64,000 nt of DNA from Alkalihalobacillus sp. AL-G (lineage in GTDB: Bacteria; Bacillota; Bacilli; Bacillales; Fictibacillaceae): the NCBI RefSeq assembly GCF_030643805.1, contig NZ_CP094656.1, forward strand, positions 1,736,001 through 1,800,000. Direction: 5' to 3'. The number at the start of each line of letters is the position of its first letter. Positions within the stretch are counted from its first letter, which is position 1. Shown here in pieces: positions 9,282-20,804 of this stretch. The notes under the pieces were generated by a model. The model saw only the letters and a program-made list of their open reading frames with translations. It did not search any database and was not told where the DNA came from. The position numbers and the translations under genes were made by a program.

Positions 9282-9444
9282 TTTGCACACCATCCTTTCT
9301 CACGCCAAAATCGATGTCTTGATGTTATACTTAGTATGGAAAATTTGCGGCGTTAGGTTGCAAGGTAATAAGTGGAACATGTTCATGATTAATTAAATCA
9401 GGTGATCTGAAAGTACATATACTGGCAGGAGAAGGTGTGCAGCA

Positions 9445-10353
9445 ATGAAACTATATGCTTCGTTAATAACGTTAAGCTTGATCTGGGGAATGTCTTTTTT
9501 ATTTATAAAAGTACTTGTCGAAGATATCGGAGCATGGGGAATCGTTTTTATCCGTTGTACATTCGGTGCACTTACGCTGATTGGAATAATGTTGATACAA
9601 CGTAAAAAAATCTTTCCTAAGGGACTTCCGTGGAAGACATTACTGGTTGTCGGTTTATTTAATGCAATGATTCCATGGGGGCTGATTGCAATCAGTGAAA
9701 CGAAAATTTCGAGCAGCCTCGCTTCAATCGTGAATGCAACGACTCCTATTTGGACGAGTGTAATCGGTGTAATTTTCTTTTCGATTCATTTAAAATATAA
9801 GCAATGGTTCGGTGTTCTGATCGGTTTTATCGGGATATTGATATTGATCAATCTTGATATCAATCAGTTCTTTAAAGAAGACCTTGTTGGGATGGGCACG
9901 ATGATTGCGGCAACACTATGCTATGGATTCAGCTCGCAATATACAAAACGAAACCTGCAGGGGCTTAGTGTAATGATCATTTCATTATTTACGCTGTTAA
10001 TCGGTGCCTTCGGGAGTCTGAGCGTGATGCTGCTTACAGGAGAGGTCATTACTATTGAAGCAGTGACAGAACCTGTTTCGATCGCAGCATTTATAGGACT
10101 TGGGGTGTTCGGTTCCGGACTTGCATATTTACTTTTTTATTACATGATTCAAAAGGGAAGTGCGGAATTTGCTACCTTTGTTACTTATCTCGTTCCGATT
10201 ACTGCAATGCTTTGGGGGCACTTCCTTTTAGACGAGTATATTCCTCCATATGCCTTATATGGTTTGGTTCTTATTTTCCTGGGTGTTTATTTGTCAACGA
10301 GGAAAACAATGAGACAACAAACTCAAAATGTCTCAGAAGTAACCGGTCGTTAG
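9445..10353 (+). CDS. EamA/DMT-family transporter
   Basis: A 302-aa integral membrane protein with ten predicted helices arranged as two EamA repeats (about residues 5-135 and 150-290). It starts SLIWGMSFLFIKVLVE and has the family-typical AxxxxxxxPIWTSVIGVIF pattern at the end of the first repeat. Members export or import amino acids and metabolites; the substrate is not predictable here. It is interposed between rpoY and ykrA compared with B. subtilis. The start ATG is preceded by GGAGAAGG. Confidence 0.85.
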   Translation: MKLYASLITLSLIWGMSFLFIKVLVEDIGAWGIVFIRCTFGALTLIGIMLIQRKKIFPKGLPWKTLLVVGLFNAMIPWGLIAISETKISSSLASIVNATTPIWTSVIGVIFFSIHLKYKQWFGVLIGFIGILILINLDINQFFKEDLVGMGTMIAATLCYGFSSQYTKRNLQGLSVMIISLFTLLIGAFGSLSVMLLTGEVITIEAVTEPVSIAAFIGLGVFGSGLAYLLFYYMIQKGSAEFATFVTYLVPITAMLWGHFLLDEYIPPYALYGLVLIFLGVYLSTRKTMRQQTQNVSEVTGR

Positions 10354-10439
10354 CCGTATCATAGCGTGTATTATTGCCTCATGAAAAGGAAATTATTATT
10401 GAAGGCAACATGAAACAATAAGTGAAAAAGGGGTATTGT

Positions 10440-11219
10440 ATGGCACACAAGATTGTATTTTTTGATATAGATGGTACTTTGTTGGATCAAAATAAGCGTT
10501 TGCCCATAGGGGCAAGGAAAGCTATTCAGGAATTAAAAGAACGCAAAATACCGATTGTTATTGCAACAGGTCGAGCACCGTTCATGTTTAAACCGTTGTT
10601 GATGGACTTAGGGATAGATAGTTTTATCAGCTTCAATGGCCAATTTGTTTCTTGTCAAAATGAGCGTATTTATGAAAATCCAATTGATCTCGAAGTATTG
10701 GAACGCCTTGTTTCACAATCAAAAGATGGGGATCATCCGATGGTGTTTTTAAATGAGGATGAAGGGCGCACCACCCATGATCGTCATCCGCATGTAACCA
10801 AATCAATGGACGATCTAAAGCTTTCATACCCACTACATGATCCTGAATTTTATAAAAGAAGGCCGATTTACCAAGCATTGTTATATTGTGAAAAAGGCGA
10901 AAAAGAGCTCGCATACAGAAGCACGTACAATGATTTTGACTTTATCCGTTGGCACCGTTACTCAATGGATGTCCTTCCGAAGTATGGTTCTAAAGCAATC
11001 GGAATTCAAAAAATGATTGATCATCTTGGATACCTTAAAGAGGATGTTGTTGCATTCGGGGACGGATTAAACGATTTAGAAATGCTCGAATTCGCTGGTA
11101 CGGGTGTTGCGATGGGAAATGGAAAAGAAGAGGCAAAACGCTCGGCAGACTTTGTAACAAAAGCTGTTGATGATGATGGAATTAGATACGGTTTAAAGAA
11201 ACTTGACCTGATCACCTGA
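10440..11219 (+). CDS. ykrA: HAD-superfamily (Cof-type) hydrolase
   Basis: A 259-aa Cof-type phosphatase of the HAD superfamily. Motif I is FFDIDGTLLD with both Asp residues near residue 10, motif II is VIATGR, and motif IV is AFGDGLNDLEML. Such enzymes dephosphorylate sugar phosphates or nucleotides; the substrate is unknown. The ATG at 10440 follows AAAAAGGGG; the GTG at 10422 lies inside that ribosome-binding site and is rejected. Position before defB matches B. subtilis ykrA. Confidence 0.85.
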   Translation: MAHKIVFFDIDGTLLDQNKRLPIGARKAIQELKERKIPIVIATGRAPFMFKPLLMDLGIDSFISFNGQFVSCQNERIYENPIDLEVLERLVSQSKDGDHPMVFLNEDEGRTTHDRHPHVTKSMDDLKLSYPLHDPEFYKRRPIYQALLYCEKGEKELAYRSTYNDFDFIRWHRYSMDVLPKYGSKAIGIQKMIDHLGYLKEDVVAFGDGLNDLEMLEFAGTGVAMGNGKEEAKRSADFVTKAVDDDGIRYGLKKLDLIT

Positions 11220-11226
11220 ATAACGC

Positions 11227-11260
11227 AAAAAAGACTGCTCCTAATGTTGGATCAGTCTTT
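11227..11260. terminator. Hairpin terminator between ykrA and defB
   Basis: AAAGACTG pairs with CAGTCTTT around a loop that itself can pair CTCC with GGA. A run of six A on its left gives a T run on the minus strand, so it works best for minus-strand transcripts from defB, but it sits 8 bp past ykrA. Confidence 0.7.
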
Positions 11261-11401
11261 CAGTTTTAAGCGTATGTTTTTTTGAAGCATTAATGTATGG
11301 TCTTGCTTCACGCCAAGGTGCTTGAGGTGGCTTCTTCCACAAACACAAAAAGCGTGATGCACTCCAGAATTTCCAACGCTTGTCACACCTAAGCAGGTCA
11401 T
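11252..11401 (-). CDS. Possible 49-aa small Cys/His protein downstream of defB
   Basis: Starts at an ATG 15 bp after the defB stop on the same strand and ends inside the terminator stem. The product (MTCLGVTSVGNSGVHHAFCV...) has HHAF-C-V-C-GRSHLKHLG, with three Cys and four His, which could bind metal. The ribosome-binding site is weak (AAGCGGA). I do not recognise a family. Its fit between defB and the terminator is the main reason to list it. Confidence 0.38.
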   Translation of the reverse strand: MTCLGVTSVGNSGVHHAFCVCGRSHLKHLGVKQDHTLMLQKNIRLKLKD

Positions 11402-11416
11402 TTCCGCTTTTATTAA

Positions 11417-11968
11417 TTACCTTCCTATTGAGATTCCGTCTGGTCGATTAAATGGATCTTCTTTATCAAAGTGATCATAAAACATAATTCCATTTAGGTG
11501 ATCAATTTCATGCTGGAACACGATTGCGGGTAAACCTTTGAGGCGAAGCTCGATTTCGTTACCATCAATATCGATTGCCTTTACTTTGATTTTTGCATAG
11601 CGTGGCACAAATCCAGGGACATCACGGTCAACGGACAAACAACCTTCTCCCGATTCGAGGTAAGCAAGTTGAACGGAATGGCTTACAATTCGGGGGTTAA
11701 ATAAGGCATAGCTATATAATTTTTCATTCTCATCCTCAATCAAAACGGCGATCATTCGCTTGGACAGACCGATTTGCGGTGCTGCAAGTCCAATTCCTGG
11801 TCTAAGATTGTATTTTACACTCATATCAGGATCTTGACTATTAACAAGAAATTCATGCATTTCCTTCAATGTATTGAGATCTTTTTCTTTTGGAGGGAGA
11901 GTAACTTCCTCTGCTCTCTTACGAAGGACCGGATCCCCTTCTTTTATAATATCCTTCATTGTGATCAT
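11417..11968 (-). CDS. defB: Peptide deformylase
   Basis: Removes the N-formyl group from new proteins. All three metal-site motifs are present: [10 protein letters not shown] (about residues 57-66), EGCLSV (about 106-111) and QHEIDHLNG (about 151-159). The 183-aa length fits B. subtilis YkrB (DefB). Start ATG has GAGGAGTGA upstream. It is transcribed opposite to ykyA and pdh. Confidence 0.95.
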   Translation of the reverse strand: MITMKDIIKEGDPVLRKRAEEVTLPPKEKDLNTLKEMHEFLVNSQDPDMSVKYNLRPGIGLAAPQIGLSKRMIAVLIEDENEKLYSYALFNPRIVSHSVQLAYLESGEGCLSVDRDVPGFVPRYAKIKVKAIDIDGNEIELRLKGLPAIVFQHEIDHLNGIMFYDHFDKEDPFNRPDGISIGR

Positions 11969-12193
11969 GACTTCACTCCTCTTTCATTAATTCAGTATAA
12001 ACGAACATTTTTACGATTGTGATTATTTTAACACAACTTTTTCTCAACCGTTAAAATATTATGTATTGAATGTTCTAAATGTATAGTGACGTACATATTT
12101 TACTTATATCCGCTTGTACACTGTGATTTGTCTTGTATGAGTTAATCCAAACGTTTATCATAAAAAAGAGAGAGAATTCAGTTAGGGGGAGCT

Positions 12194-12847
12194 GTGTTGT
12201 TCATCAAGAAAATCGCATTCGTGTTGGTCATTTTCATTCTTTTGTTATCAGGTTGCTCATTTGGGCCGTCTGCAGAAGAAAAGATTTATGAACATCTTGA
12301 AAAAACGGTTTCATTAGAGGCGGGATTTGCAGAGGTTCAAGAACCGCTCGTAAAGGCAGAAACAGAAGAGCAAAAGATTTTTTCGGAAATATTAAAATTG
12401 AGTATGAAAGAGTTGGATAAAATAAAAACTCTTTCTGATAAAGCAGCTGAGCTTGCGCAATCCAGAGCGGAGTTACTGGAAAAAGAGAAGGACAGTATAC
12501 ATAGTGCATATGAGGAATTCATATCGATTGAACCACTGGTTAAAGAACTAGAAGTGAAAGAAATAAAAGACAAAGCTGATGAGCTAGTTACAACGATGAA
12601 TAATCGGTATGACCAATATAATGAACTTCATAATGCATATGGAAAAGCGTTGGAAATGGATCAGGGACTGTACGAGATGCTTAAAAAGGAAGACCTGACT
12701 CTCGATAAACTAAAAAGCTATATTGATCAGTTGAACCAACAGTATGAACGTGTGTTTGATGAACAAGAAAAGTTTAATGAATTGACTGATCGATATAATG
12801 ACCAAAAACAATCGTTTTATAAAGAGGCTGGTTTTACAACAAAATAA
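12194..12847 (+). CDS. ykyA: YkyA-family lipoprotein
   Basis: Putative cell-wall-binding lipoprotein. A signal peptide ends in the lipobox LLSGC (Cys ~17), followed by a 195-residue charged, helical, coiled-coil-like region rich in Glu and Lys. It lies directly upstream of pdhA, as ykyA does in B. subtilis. GTG at 12194 or TTG at 12197 could start it; AGGGGGAG lies just upstream. It has its own terminator. Confidence 0.82.
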   Translation: MLFIKKIAFVLVIFILLLSGCSFGPSAEEKIYEHLEKTVSLEAGFAEVQEPLVKAETEEQKIFSEILKLSMKELDKIKTLSDKAAELAQSRAELLEKEKDSIHSAYEEFISIEPLVKELEVKEIKDKADELVTTMNNRYDQYNELHNAYGKALEMDQGLYEMLKKEDLTLDKLKSYIDQLNQQYERVFDEQEKFNELTDRYNDQKQSFYKEAGFTTK

Positions 12848-12859
12848 TTAGAAATGAGT

Positions 12860-12896
12860 AAGATTCGACTCTTTTGGGGTCGAATCTTTTTTTTTT
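12860..12896 (+). terminator. Intrinsic terminator after ykyA
   Basis: AAGATTCGAC pairs with GTCGAATCTT, followed by a long T run. Confidence 0.92.
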
Positions 12897-14398
<1,502 letters not shown>

Positions 14399-14401
14399 GC
14401 G

Positions 14402-15379
14402 ATGGCCCAAATGACGATGATTCAAGCGATCACTGATGCGATGCGTATCGAATTGAAGAATGATGAAGATGTATTGATTTTTGGGGAAGACGTTGGTCAA
14501 AATGGTGGGGTTTTCCGCGCAACAGAAGGCCTCCAGAAAGAGTACGGTGAAGATCGCGTTTTTGATACGCCCCTTGCAGAGTCCGGAATTGGAGGACTAG
14601 CTATCGGGTTAGCGTTACAAGGGTATCGCCCTGTTCCTGAAATCCAATTTTTCGGGTTCGTTTATGAAGTCATGGATGCGATTTCAGGTCAGATGGCACG
14701 TTTACGATATCGTTCAGGCGGACGCTACAATGCACCGATAACGATTCGCTCTCCATTTGGCGGAGGTGTTAAAACTCCAGAGCTCCATGCTGATAGCTTA
14801 GAAGGTTTAATGGCGCAACAGCCAGGTCTGAAGGTTGTTATCCCATCAACTCCTTATGATGCAAAAGGGTTGCTCTTGTCAGCAATTCGAGACAACGATC
14901 CAGTCATCTTCCTTGAACATATGAAGCTTTATCGTTCATTCCGTGATGAAGTACCTGAAGAAGAGTATACTGTGGAAATTGGTAAGGCAGATGTTAAAAG
15001 GGAAGGGAAAGACATTTCCATCATCACGTACGGTGCAATGGTTCATTCTTCATTAAAAGCGGCTGAAGAGCTTGAAAAAGAAGGCATTGAAGCTGAAGTT
15101 ATTGACTTAAGGACCGTGAGCCCAATTGATGTTGATACGATTATAGAGTCTGTCAACAAAACAAATCGTGCCATTGTTGTACAGGAGGCTCAAAAGCAAG
15201 CAGGAGTTGCTGCGAATGTAGTGGCAGAGATTAATGATCGTGCGATTCTTTCGTTGGAGGCACCAGTGTTACGTGTTACTGCACCGGATACAGTATTCCC
15301 GTTCTCCGCAGCAGAAGATGTATGGTTGCCGGATTACAAAGATATCGTTGCAAAAGCAAAGCAAGTCGTGAACTTTTAA
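14402..15379 (+). CDS. pdhB: Pyruvate dehydrogenase E1 beta subunit
   Basis: Second E1 subunit, a transketolase-like pyrimidine-binding domain followed by a C-terminal domain. It shows [27 protein letters not shown] and the conserved [12 protein letters not shown]. The 325-aa length equals B. subtilis PdhB. The ribosome-binding site AAAGGAG lies inside the end of pdhA, suggesting translational coupling. Confidence 0.97.
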   Translation: MAQMTMIQAITDAMRIELKNDEDVLIFGEDVGQNGGVFRATEGLQKEYGEDRVFDTPLAESGIGGLAIGLALQGYRPVPEIQFFGFVYEVMDAISGQMARLRYRSGGRYNAPITIRSPFGGGVKTPELHADSLEGLMAQQPGLKVVIPSTPYDAKGLLLSAIRDNDPVIFLEHMKLYRSFRDEVPEEEYTVEIGKADVKREGKDISIITYGAMVHSSLKAAEELEKEGIEAEVIDLRTVSPIDVDTIIESVNKTNRAIVVQEAQKQAGVAANVVAEINDRAILSLEAPVLRVTAPDTVFPFSAAEDVWLPDYKDIVAKAKQVVNF

Positions 15380-15433
15380 TAGAGCCAGTCCAAACGATCA
15401 TTTGATTCGATAGAATTTAAGGAGGCGAATCCC

Positions 15434-16762
15434 GTGGCATTTGAATTTAAACTTCCAGATATCGGTGAAGGTATCCACGAAGGTGAAATCGTAAAATGGT
15501 TTGTCAAAGCAGGAGATGAGGTTAAGGAGGATGACATCCTTCTTGAAGTCCAGAATGATAAAGCTGTTGTTGAGATTCCTGCGCCGGTTGACGGTACAAT
15601 TAAGGAAGTTAAGGTTGAAGAAGGAACAGTCGCAGTTGTAGGTGATGTTCTTGTAACCATCGATGCAGAGGGTTATGAAGGCGACAGCAGTGAGTCTGAA
15701 GCAGAGCAACCAAACGCGGATGAAGACAAGAAGCCTGAAGCAGATCAAGCTAAGGAAGATGATAAGGAACAGAAAAAATCGGAAACAGTGGTATCCAAAT
15801 CAGAAGATACCGATGAATCTGATGATGATCCAACGAATCGGATCAAGGCAATGCCTTCTGTACGAAAATATGCTCGTGAAAAAGGGGTAAACCTTAAGAA
15901 GGTCAGTGGATCAGGTAAGAACGATAGAATTTTAAAAGAAGACATCGACGCATATCTTGACGGTGGAGACAAAGCCGTAGATGCTCAAGACAGTGTAGAA
16001 GAAGCAGAAGAAACTTCCAAGGAGAAGAAAACGGAAGTGAAACCTGCAGCTGCAGCACAAGAGCTTGAAACACGTGAGAAGCTAAAAGGTACGCGTAAAG
16101 CAATTGCTAAAGCAATGGTCAACTCCAAACATACTGCGCCTCATGTTACGCATATGGATGAAGTTGTCGTAACCGATCTTGTCGCACATCGTAAAAAGTT
16201 CAAAGAAATGGCCGCTGAAAAGGGTATAAAGCTTACGTATCTTCCATACGTTGCGAAGGCGCTTGTATCCGCACTGCGCGAGTATCCAATCTTGAATGCT
16301 TCTATTGATGATGAAAATGAGGAAATCGTACACAAGCATTATTACAATATCGGAATTGCTGCAGATACAGATGCTGGTCTCGTCGTACCCGTTATAAAGG
16401 ATGCAGATCGTAAGTCGATTTTCACACTGTCTAATGAGATCAATGAGTTAGCGAAAAAAGCTCGGGATGGCAAACTGTCTACAGATGAAATGAAAGGCAG
16501 CACTTGTACGATCTCGAACCTTGGCTCAGCTGGGGGTCAATGGTTTACACCGATTATCAACCATCCAGACGCAGCGATCCTCGGTGTCGGACGTATCCAA
16601 GAAAAGCCAGTCGTTGATGATGGTGAAATTGTAGCTGCACCAGTACTTGCCGTTTCAATCAGCTATGATCATAGACTTGTTGACGGTGTCACTGCACAGC
16701 AAGCACTAAACCATATTAAACGTCTGTTGAACGATCCACAATTATTGATAATGGAGGCATAA
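15434..16762 (+). CDS. pdhC: Dihydrolipoyllysine acetyltransferase (E2)
   Basis: Core of the pyruvate dehydrogenase complex; transfers acetyl from lipoate to CoA. One lipoyl domain (about 1-80) carries the modified Lys in [10 protein letters not shown]. An unusually acidic linker, rich in Glu, Asp and Ser, spans about 82-135. The E1/E3-binding domain ([13 protein letters not shown]) follows near 140, then the catalytic domain ending in SYDHRLVDG with the active-site His. GTG start with AAGGAGGCG upstream. Confidence 0.97.
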   Translation: MAFEFKLPDIGEGIHEGEIVKWFVKAGDEVKEDDILLEVQNDKAVVEIPAPVDGTIKEVKVEEGTVAVVGDVLVTIDAEGYEGDSSESEAEQPNADEDKKPEADQAKEDDKEQKKSETVVSKSEDTDESDDDPTNRIKAMPSVRKYAREKGVNLKKVSGSGKNDRILKEDIDAYLDGGDKAVDAQDSVEEAEETSKEKKTEVKPAAAAQELETREKLKGTRKAIAKAMVNSKHTAPHVTHMDEVVVTDLVAHRKKFKEMAAEKGIKLTYLPYVAKALVSALREYPILNASIDDENEEIVHKHYYNIGIAADTDAGLVVPVIKDADRKSIFTLSNEINELAKKARDGKLSTDEMKGSTCTISNLGSAGGQWFTPIINHPDAAILGVGRIQEKPVVDDGEIVAAPVLAVSISYDHRLVDGVTAQQALNHIKRLLNDPQLLIMEA

Positions 16763-16764
16763 AA

Positions 16765-18177
16765 ATGGTAGTAGGCGATTTTGCAGAAGAAGTTGATACA
16801 CTGGTCATCGGTTCCGGACCCGGCGGATATGTTGCCGCAATTCGTGCTGCTCAAATGGGGCAAAAGGTTACGATTATGGAAAAAGACGAAATCGGAGGCG
16901 TTTGTCTCAACGTTGGTTGTATACCTTCTAAAGCAGTCATTAACGCAAGTCACCGTTTTGAACACGCAAAGCATTCAGAGGATATCGGAATTACAGCAGA
17001 AAATGTCAAGGTAGACATGAGCAAAGTTCAGGAATGGAAAACGGGTATCGTTAAGAAATTGACAGGTGGGGTAGAAGGGCTTCTTAAAGGAAATAAAGTC
17101 GATATTGTTAAAGGGGAAGCTTACTTTTCGGACACCAATACGGTTCGTGTAACAAAAGACGAGTATACTTCTCAAACATACAAATTTAAGAACTGTATAC
17201 TCGCAACTGGATCAAGCCCGATTGAATTGCCTTCTTTTAAATGGAGTGACCGTGTCATTTCGTCAACTGGGGCATTAGCTCTAACAGAAGTTCCAAAAAA
17301 AATGGTGGTCATCGGTGGAGGGTATATCGGTATCGAACTAGGCTCTGCTTATGCAAATCTCGGTACGGAAGTGACAATCCTAGAGGGCGGTAAGTCGATT
17401 ATTCCTGGCTTTGAAAAGCAAATGAGCACCCTTGTTTCTCGTCGTCTTAAAAAGAAAGGCGTAGAGATCATCACAAATGCGATGGCAAAAGGTGTCGAAG
17501 AGTCGGACAAGGGAGTAACTGTCACGGCTGAAGTAAAAGGTGAGGAAAAGTCGTTTGAAGCGGATTACGTACTTGTAACAGTTGGGCGTAAGCCGAATAC
17601 TGAGGAACTCGGGCTCGAGCAAATTGGGGTTAAAATTAACGATCGAGGCTTAATTGAAGTCGACAAACAAGGGAAAACTTCCGTTGATGGCTTGTACGCA
17701 ATTGGTGATATCGTTCCAGGGCCAGCATTAGCACACAAAGCATCTTATGAAGGAAAAATCGCAGCAGAAGCAATATCGGGAGAAGCAGCTGAAATCGATT
17801 ATCTGGCAATCCCTGCGGTCGTGTTCAGTGATCCGGAGCTTGCCAGTGTTGGGTATAATGAAGCTGAGGCTAAGGAAGCAGGTTTTGATGTGAAGGCGTC
17901 CAAGTTCCCATTTGGAGCAAATGGCCGCGCCCTTTCGTTAAACGATGCGGAAGGATTTATGAAATTGATCACACGCAAAGATGATGGACTTGTGATTGGT
18001 GCACAAATCGCAGGACCGAATGCTTCGGATATGATTGCAGAATTAGGGCTTGCAATTGAAGCAGGAATGACTGCAGAAGATATTGCCCTAACCATACATG
18101 CTCATCCAACCTTAGGTGAAATCACGATGGAAGCAGCAGAAGTAGCAATCGGACTACCGGTCCACATCGTTAAATAA
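16765..18177 (+). CDS. pdhD: Dihydrolipoyl dehydrogenase (E3)
   Basis: FAD flavoprotein that reoxidises lipoamide with NAD+, shared by 2-oxoacid dehydrogenases. The FAD motif is [10 protein letters not shown], the redox disulfide is [13 protein letters not shown], the NAD motif is [10 protein letters not shown] and the C-terminal active-site region is HAHPTLGE. The 470-aa length equals B. subtilis PdhD. It starts 2 bp after pdhC and closes the operon. Confidence 0.97.
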   Translation: MVVGDFAEEVDTLVIGSGPGGYVAAIRAAQMGQKVTIMEKDEIGGVCLNVGCIPSKAVINASHRFEHAKHSEDIGITAENVKVDMSKVQEWKTGIVKKLTGGVEGLLKGNKVDIVKGEAYFSDTNTVRVTKDEYTSQTYKFKNCILATGSSPIELPSFKWSDRVISSTGALALTEVPKKMVVIGGGYIGIELGSAYANLGTEVTILEGGKSIIPGFEKQMSTLVSRRLKKKGVEIITNAMAKGVEESDKGVTVTAEVKGEEKSFEADYVLVTVGRKPNTEELGLEQIGVKINDRGLIEVDKQGKTSVDGLYAIGDIVPGPALAHKASYEGKIAAEAISGEAAEIDYLAIPAVVFSDPELASVGYNEAEAKEAGFDVKASKFPFGANGRALSLNDAEGFMKLITRKDDGLVIGAQIAGPNASDMIAELGLAIEAGMTAEDIALTIHAHPTLGEITMEAAEVAIGLPVHIVK

Positions 18178-18182
18178 TGCAT

Positions 18183-18218
18183 AAAAGAGGAGCGACTGAC
18201 TAAGTCGCCCCTCTTTTT
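18183..18218. terminator. Terminator of the pdh operon
   Basis: AGAGG-N-GCGACT pairs with AGTCGC-N-CCTCT, followed by seven T. Its A-rich left side also lets it serve the convergent slp gene. Confidence 0.9.
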
Positions 18219-18605
18219 TTACTGTTCATAAACTGGCTCAATTGCTTCCGTTATTTTATCGGTATCCTTTTGTCCTTCGATTCGGACAGAAACTTTATTT
18301 CCATACATAATGATTAACGTTGGAAACGTAGACACTTTAAAATAATCAACCATGTCAGTGTTATCCTTTTGTATAATTTTAATAGAACTAAGCTTGTCCG
18401 GATATTTTTTCTGGAGCTCTAACAATGCATCATAATAGGCCCTTTCTTTATTATGATTATCGTTTGAAGAAAATAAGATTGTGTGAACTTGACCTTGAGC
18501 GAAGTCGGGCATGTGACTTAAAGCAGGTGTTATTTGACAGCTGCTTAATATTGAAAGTACTGCAAGCATCGGAATTGAAAGAAATATACGTGACTTTGTA
18601 TTCAT
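18219..18605 (-). CDS. slp: Small thioredoxin-like lipoprotein (Slp family)
   Basis: A 128-aa lipoprotein with signal peptide and lipobox (SILSSC, Cys ~22), followed by a thioredoxin-like fold without a CxxC pair: residues equivalent to the cis-Pro loop are seen in VSTFPTLIIMYG. In B. subtilis slp (small peptidoglycan-associated lipoprotein) follows pdhD, so position and size support the name. The ATG at 18605 is chosen; an in-frame ATG at 18623 is possible. Confidence 0.65.
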   Translation of the reverse strand: MNTKSRIFLSIPMLAVLSILSSCQITPALSHMPDFAQGQVHTILFSSNDNHNKERAYYDALLELQKKYPDKLSSIKIIQKDNTDMVDYFKVSTFPTLIIMYGNKVSVRIEGQKDTDKITEAIEPVYEQ

Positions 18606-18796
18606 GAAGTTCACTTCTTTCATGTTAGAATCTAGGAGCGCTTCTTGTAGGTTAGTTTGATTCTATCATGAAATATTCCGAGAACCTGTCTCGTAAATAA
18701 AATGTTACAAAATTGAAAACTTCATAACCTTTACATCATGTCGTATAGCTTATTCAAATGCATATACTGTAATGATGAAAGGGGAGGAGGGTGTGG

Positions 18797-19027
18797 ATGG
18801 TTTATTCAGTACTTGTTTTGTCATCCGTCCAAATTATAATTTGGAGCCTTTATTCCATTGTCATCTACCTTTCACACCGTGATCCCACACTTTTTGAATA
18901 TCTGCTGATGCTTTTGTTCATCTACCTTGGTTATTTGTTTGGAGTATACTTGCACAACCCGAAAAGATTATCAATATGGTTAAGCCTTTTGGGGGCTTGC
19001 TTTTATTTAATACTAAAGCTTATGTGA
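18797..19027 (+). CDS. Small membrane protein, unrecognised
   Basis: A 76-aa hydrophobic protein with about three transmembrane segments and no recognised family. GGGGAGGAGG precedes the ATG at 18797 by 6 nt, a very strong ribosome-binding site; the GTG at 18791 abuts it and is less likely. It lies between slp and the BCCT gene, each transcribed the other way. Confidence 0.6.
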   Translation: MVYSVLVLSSVQIIIWSLYSIVIYLSHRDPTLFEYLLMLLFIYLGYLFGVYLHNPKRLSIWLSLLGACFYLILKLM

Positions 19028-19070
19028 AATAAAGATGGAGTTGACTCGAGTGAGCTACTCCACTGTTCGA

Positions 19071-20573
19071 TCACTTCTTCATCTGGTGATCTTCTTTTAA
19101 TGCCTTTATCATTGATATGACAATAAAGATCATGATGATTGTAAACGGAAAGGCTGCTATTATTGACGCTGTCTGTAGACCTTGAAGTCCTCCTGAATAT
19201 AAAAGGATTGCAGCAGAGGCAGCTACAACAATCCCCCATACAAACTTAATGAAATTTGGAGGGTTTAGGCTTCCATTGGTCGTTTGCATCCCGAGAACGA
19301 ACGTTGCAGAATCGGCTGAAGTAATAAAGAATGTGCTGATCAGCAGGATAGCAAGAAACGACATAACGACCCCTAACGGAAAGTGTTCGAGTAGTGCGAA
19401 TAATGCAATTTCTGTACCATTGTCTGGGTTGGTCATAATACCGTAAAGGCCAGCTCCCTCTAATCGATCTAGGAAGATGGCTGATCCTCCAAATACGGAG
19501 AACCATAGGGCGCCAAAAATAGTAGGTACGAGCAACACACCTAGAACAAACTCACGGATGGTACGCCCTTTTGATACACGTGCGATGAACATACCTACAA
19601 ATGGTGCCCATGCAATCCACCATGCCCAATAGAACACTGTCCAAGCTTGAATCCAATCCTGACGGGTATCGCTAAAGGGGCCGAGTCTGAAACTCATGCC
19701 AGGTAAGTTTTGAATATAAGAACCTAACGTTTGCGTAAATACATCCATAATAAAATTAGTTGGTCCAGTAAACAGAAGGAACAGCATTAAAATTATGGCC
19801 AGAACGATGTTTATATTACTTAAGTATTTAATTCCTTTGTTCAATCCCGTGGATGCAGATAGTAGAAAAAGTACAGTAACGATTGCAATGATTATGAGCT
19901 GTGTCATTTTCGTATTTTCAATTCCATCTATTACATAAGAAAGTCCACCGCTTATTTGTGCCGCTCCAAAGCCGAGTGATGTCGCAACACCAAATACGGT
20001 TGCAAATACGGCGATGACATCAATGAGTATTCCGATAGGACCATTTACCCGATCACCTAATATTGGTCTAAAAATTGCACTAATTAGACCTGGTGCTCCT
20101 TTTCTGAATTTGAAATAGGCAAGAGCAAGTCCAATTACTGTGTATATTCCCCATGGATGGAGTCCCCAATGGAAGAACGCGAAACGCAAGGATGCCCGTG
20201 CGGCTTCTACCGTTTCCCCATTCCCTGAAGGGGGGGCATAATAGTGGAATAAGGGTTCTGCGACTCCCCAAAAAACAAGCCCGATACCCATACCGGCACT
20301 AAAAAGCATTGCGAACCATGTAACTGTACTGTAATCTGGCTCATCCGTATCCTTCCCGAGCTTTATACGGCCGTACTTACTGAAAATCAGAAAGATCGAA
20401 AAGACAAGGAATGCCGTTGCGGAAAGCAGGTAGAACCATCCGAACTTTATTTGGAGAAAAGCCTGGATATCTGCTGTATTCTCAGCTAGATTTTTGGGTG
20501 ATAAGACCCCCCACGCAATAAAAACGAGTGAAATGAGAAGTGATATAACAAATACTTTTGTGAATTTCTTCAT
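19071..20573 (-). CDS. BCCT-family betaine/carnitine/choline transporter
   Basis: A 500-aa sodium-coupled transporter with twelve helices that takes up compatible solutes such as glycine betaine. Signatures are GMGIGLVFWGVAEP (about residue 97) and the trimethylammonium-binding helix with WAWWIAWAPFVGMF (about 310). Closest in size to OpuD-type proteins. Start ATG at 20573 has AAGGAG. It is interposed between slp and SR1 relative to B. subtilis and probably serves osmoprotection; the exact substrate is not determined. Confidence 0.9.
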   Translation of the reverse strand: MKKFTKVFVISLLISLVFIAWGVLSPKNLAENTADIQAFLQIKFGWFYLLSATAFLVFSIFLIFSKYGRIKLGKDTDEPDYSTVTWFAMLFSAGMGIGLVFWGVAEPLFHYYAPPSGNGETVEAARASLRFAFFHWGLHPWGIYTVIGLALAYFKFRKGAPGLISAIFRPILGDRVNGPIGILIDVIAVFATVFGVATSLGFGAAQISGGLSYVIDGIENTKMTQLIIIAIVTVLFLLSASTGLNKGIKYLSNINIVLAIILMLFLLFTGPTNFIMDVFTQTLGSYIQNLPGMSFRLGPFSDTRQDWIQAWTVFYWAWWIAWAPFVGMFIARVSKGRTIREFVLGVLLVPTIFGALWFSVFGGSAIFLDRLEGAGLYGIMTNPDNGTEIALFALLEHFPLGVVMSFLAILLISTFFITSADSATFVLGMQTTNGSLNPPNFIKFVWGIVVAASAAILLYSGGLQGLQTASIIAAFPFTIIMIFIVISMIKALKEDHQMKK

Positions 20574-20804
20574 ATGTAACTCCTTTCTATACAATCACAT
20601 GTGTCCCGAATGTTAAAACCTCAAATTGAATCATACGGTTCAGCTACAGATTCGCTCATACACGTTTTAATAGTACCCAATTAACTGTTCACTTAACCAA
20701 AATCAACCTATTTTTAGGTGAATTTTCCCTTCTATAATTTACCCATCGACCTTATACTAGAATATGATGTTCAAAAGATAAAAGAGAGAAAAAGGGGAGT
20801 CAGC

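Noticed and set aside
19037-19061. Terminator between the small membrane protein and the BCCT gene
   Set aside because: GGAGT...ACTCC pairing exists, but the stem is interrupted and there is no T run on either strand.
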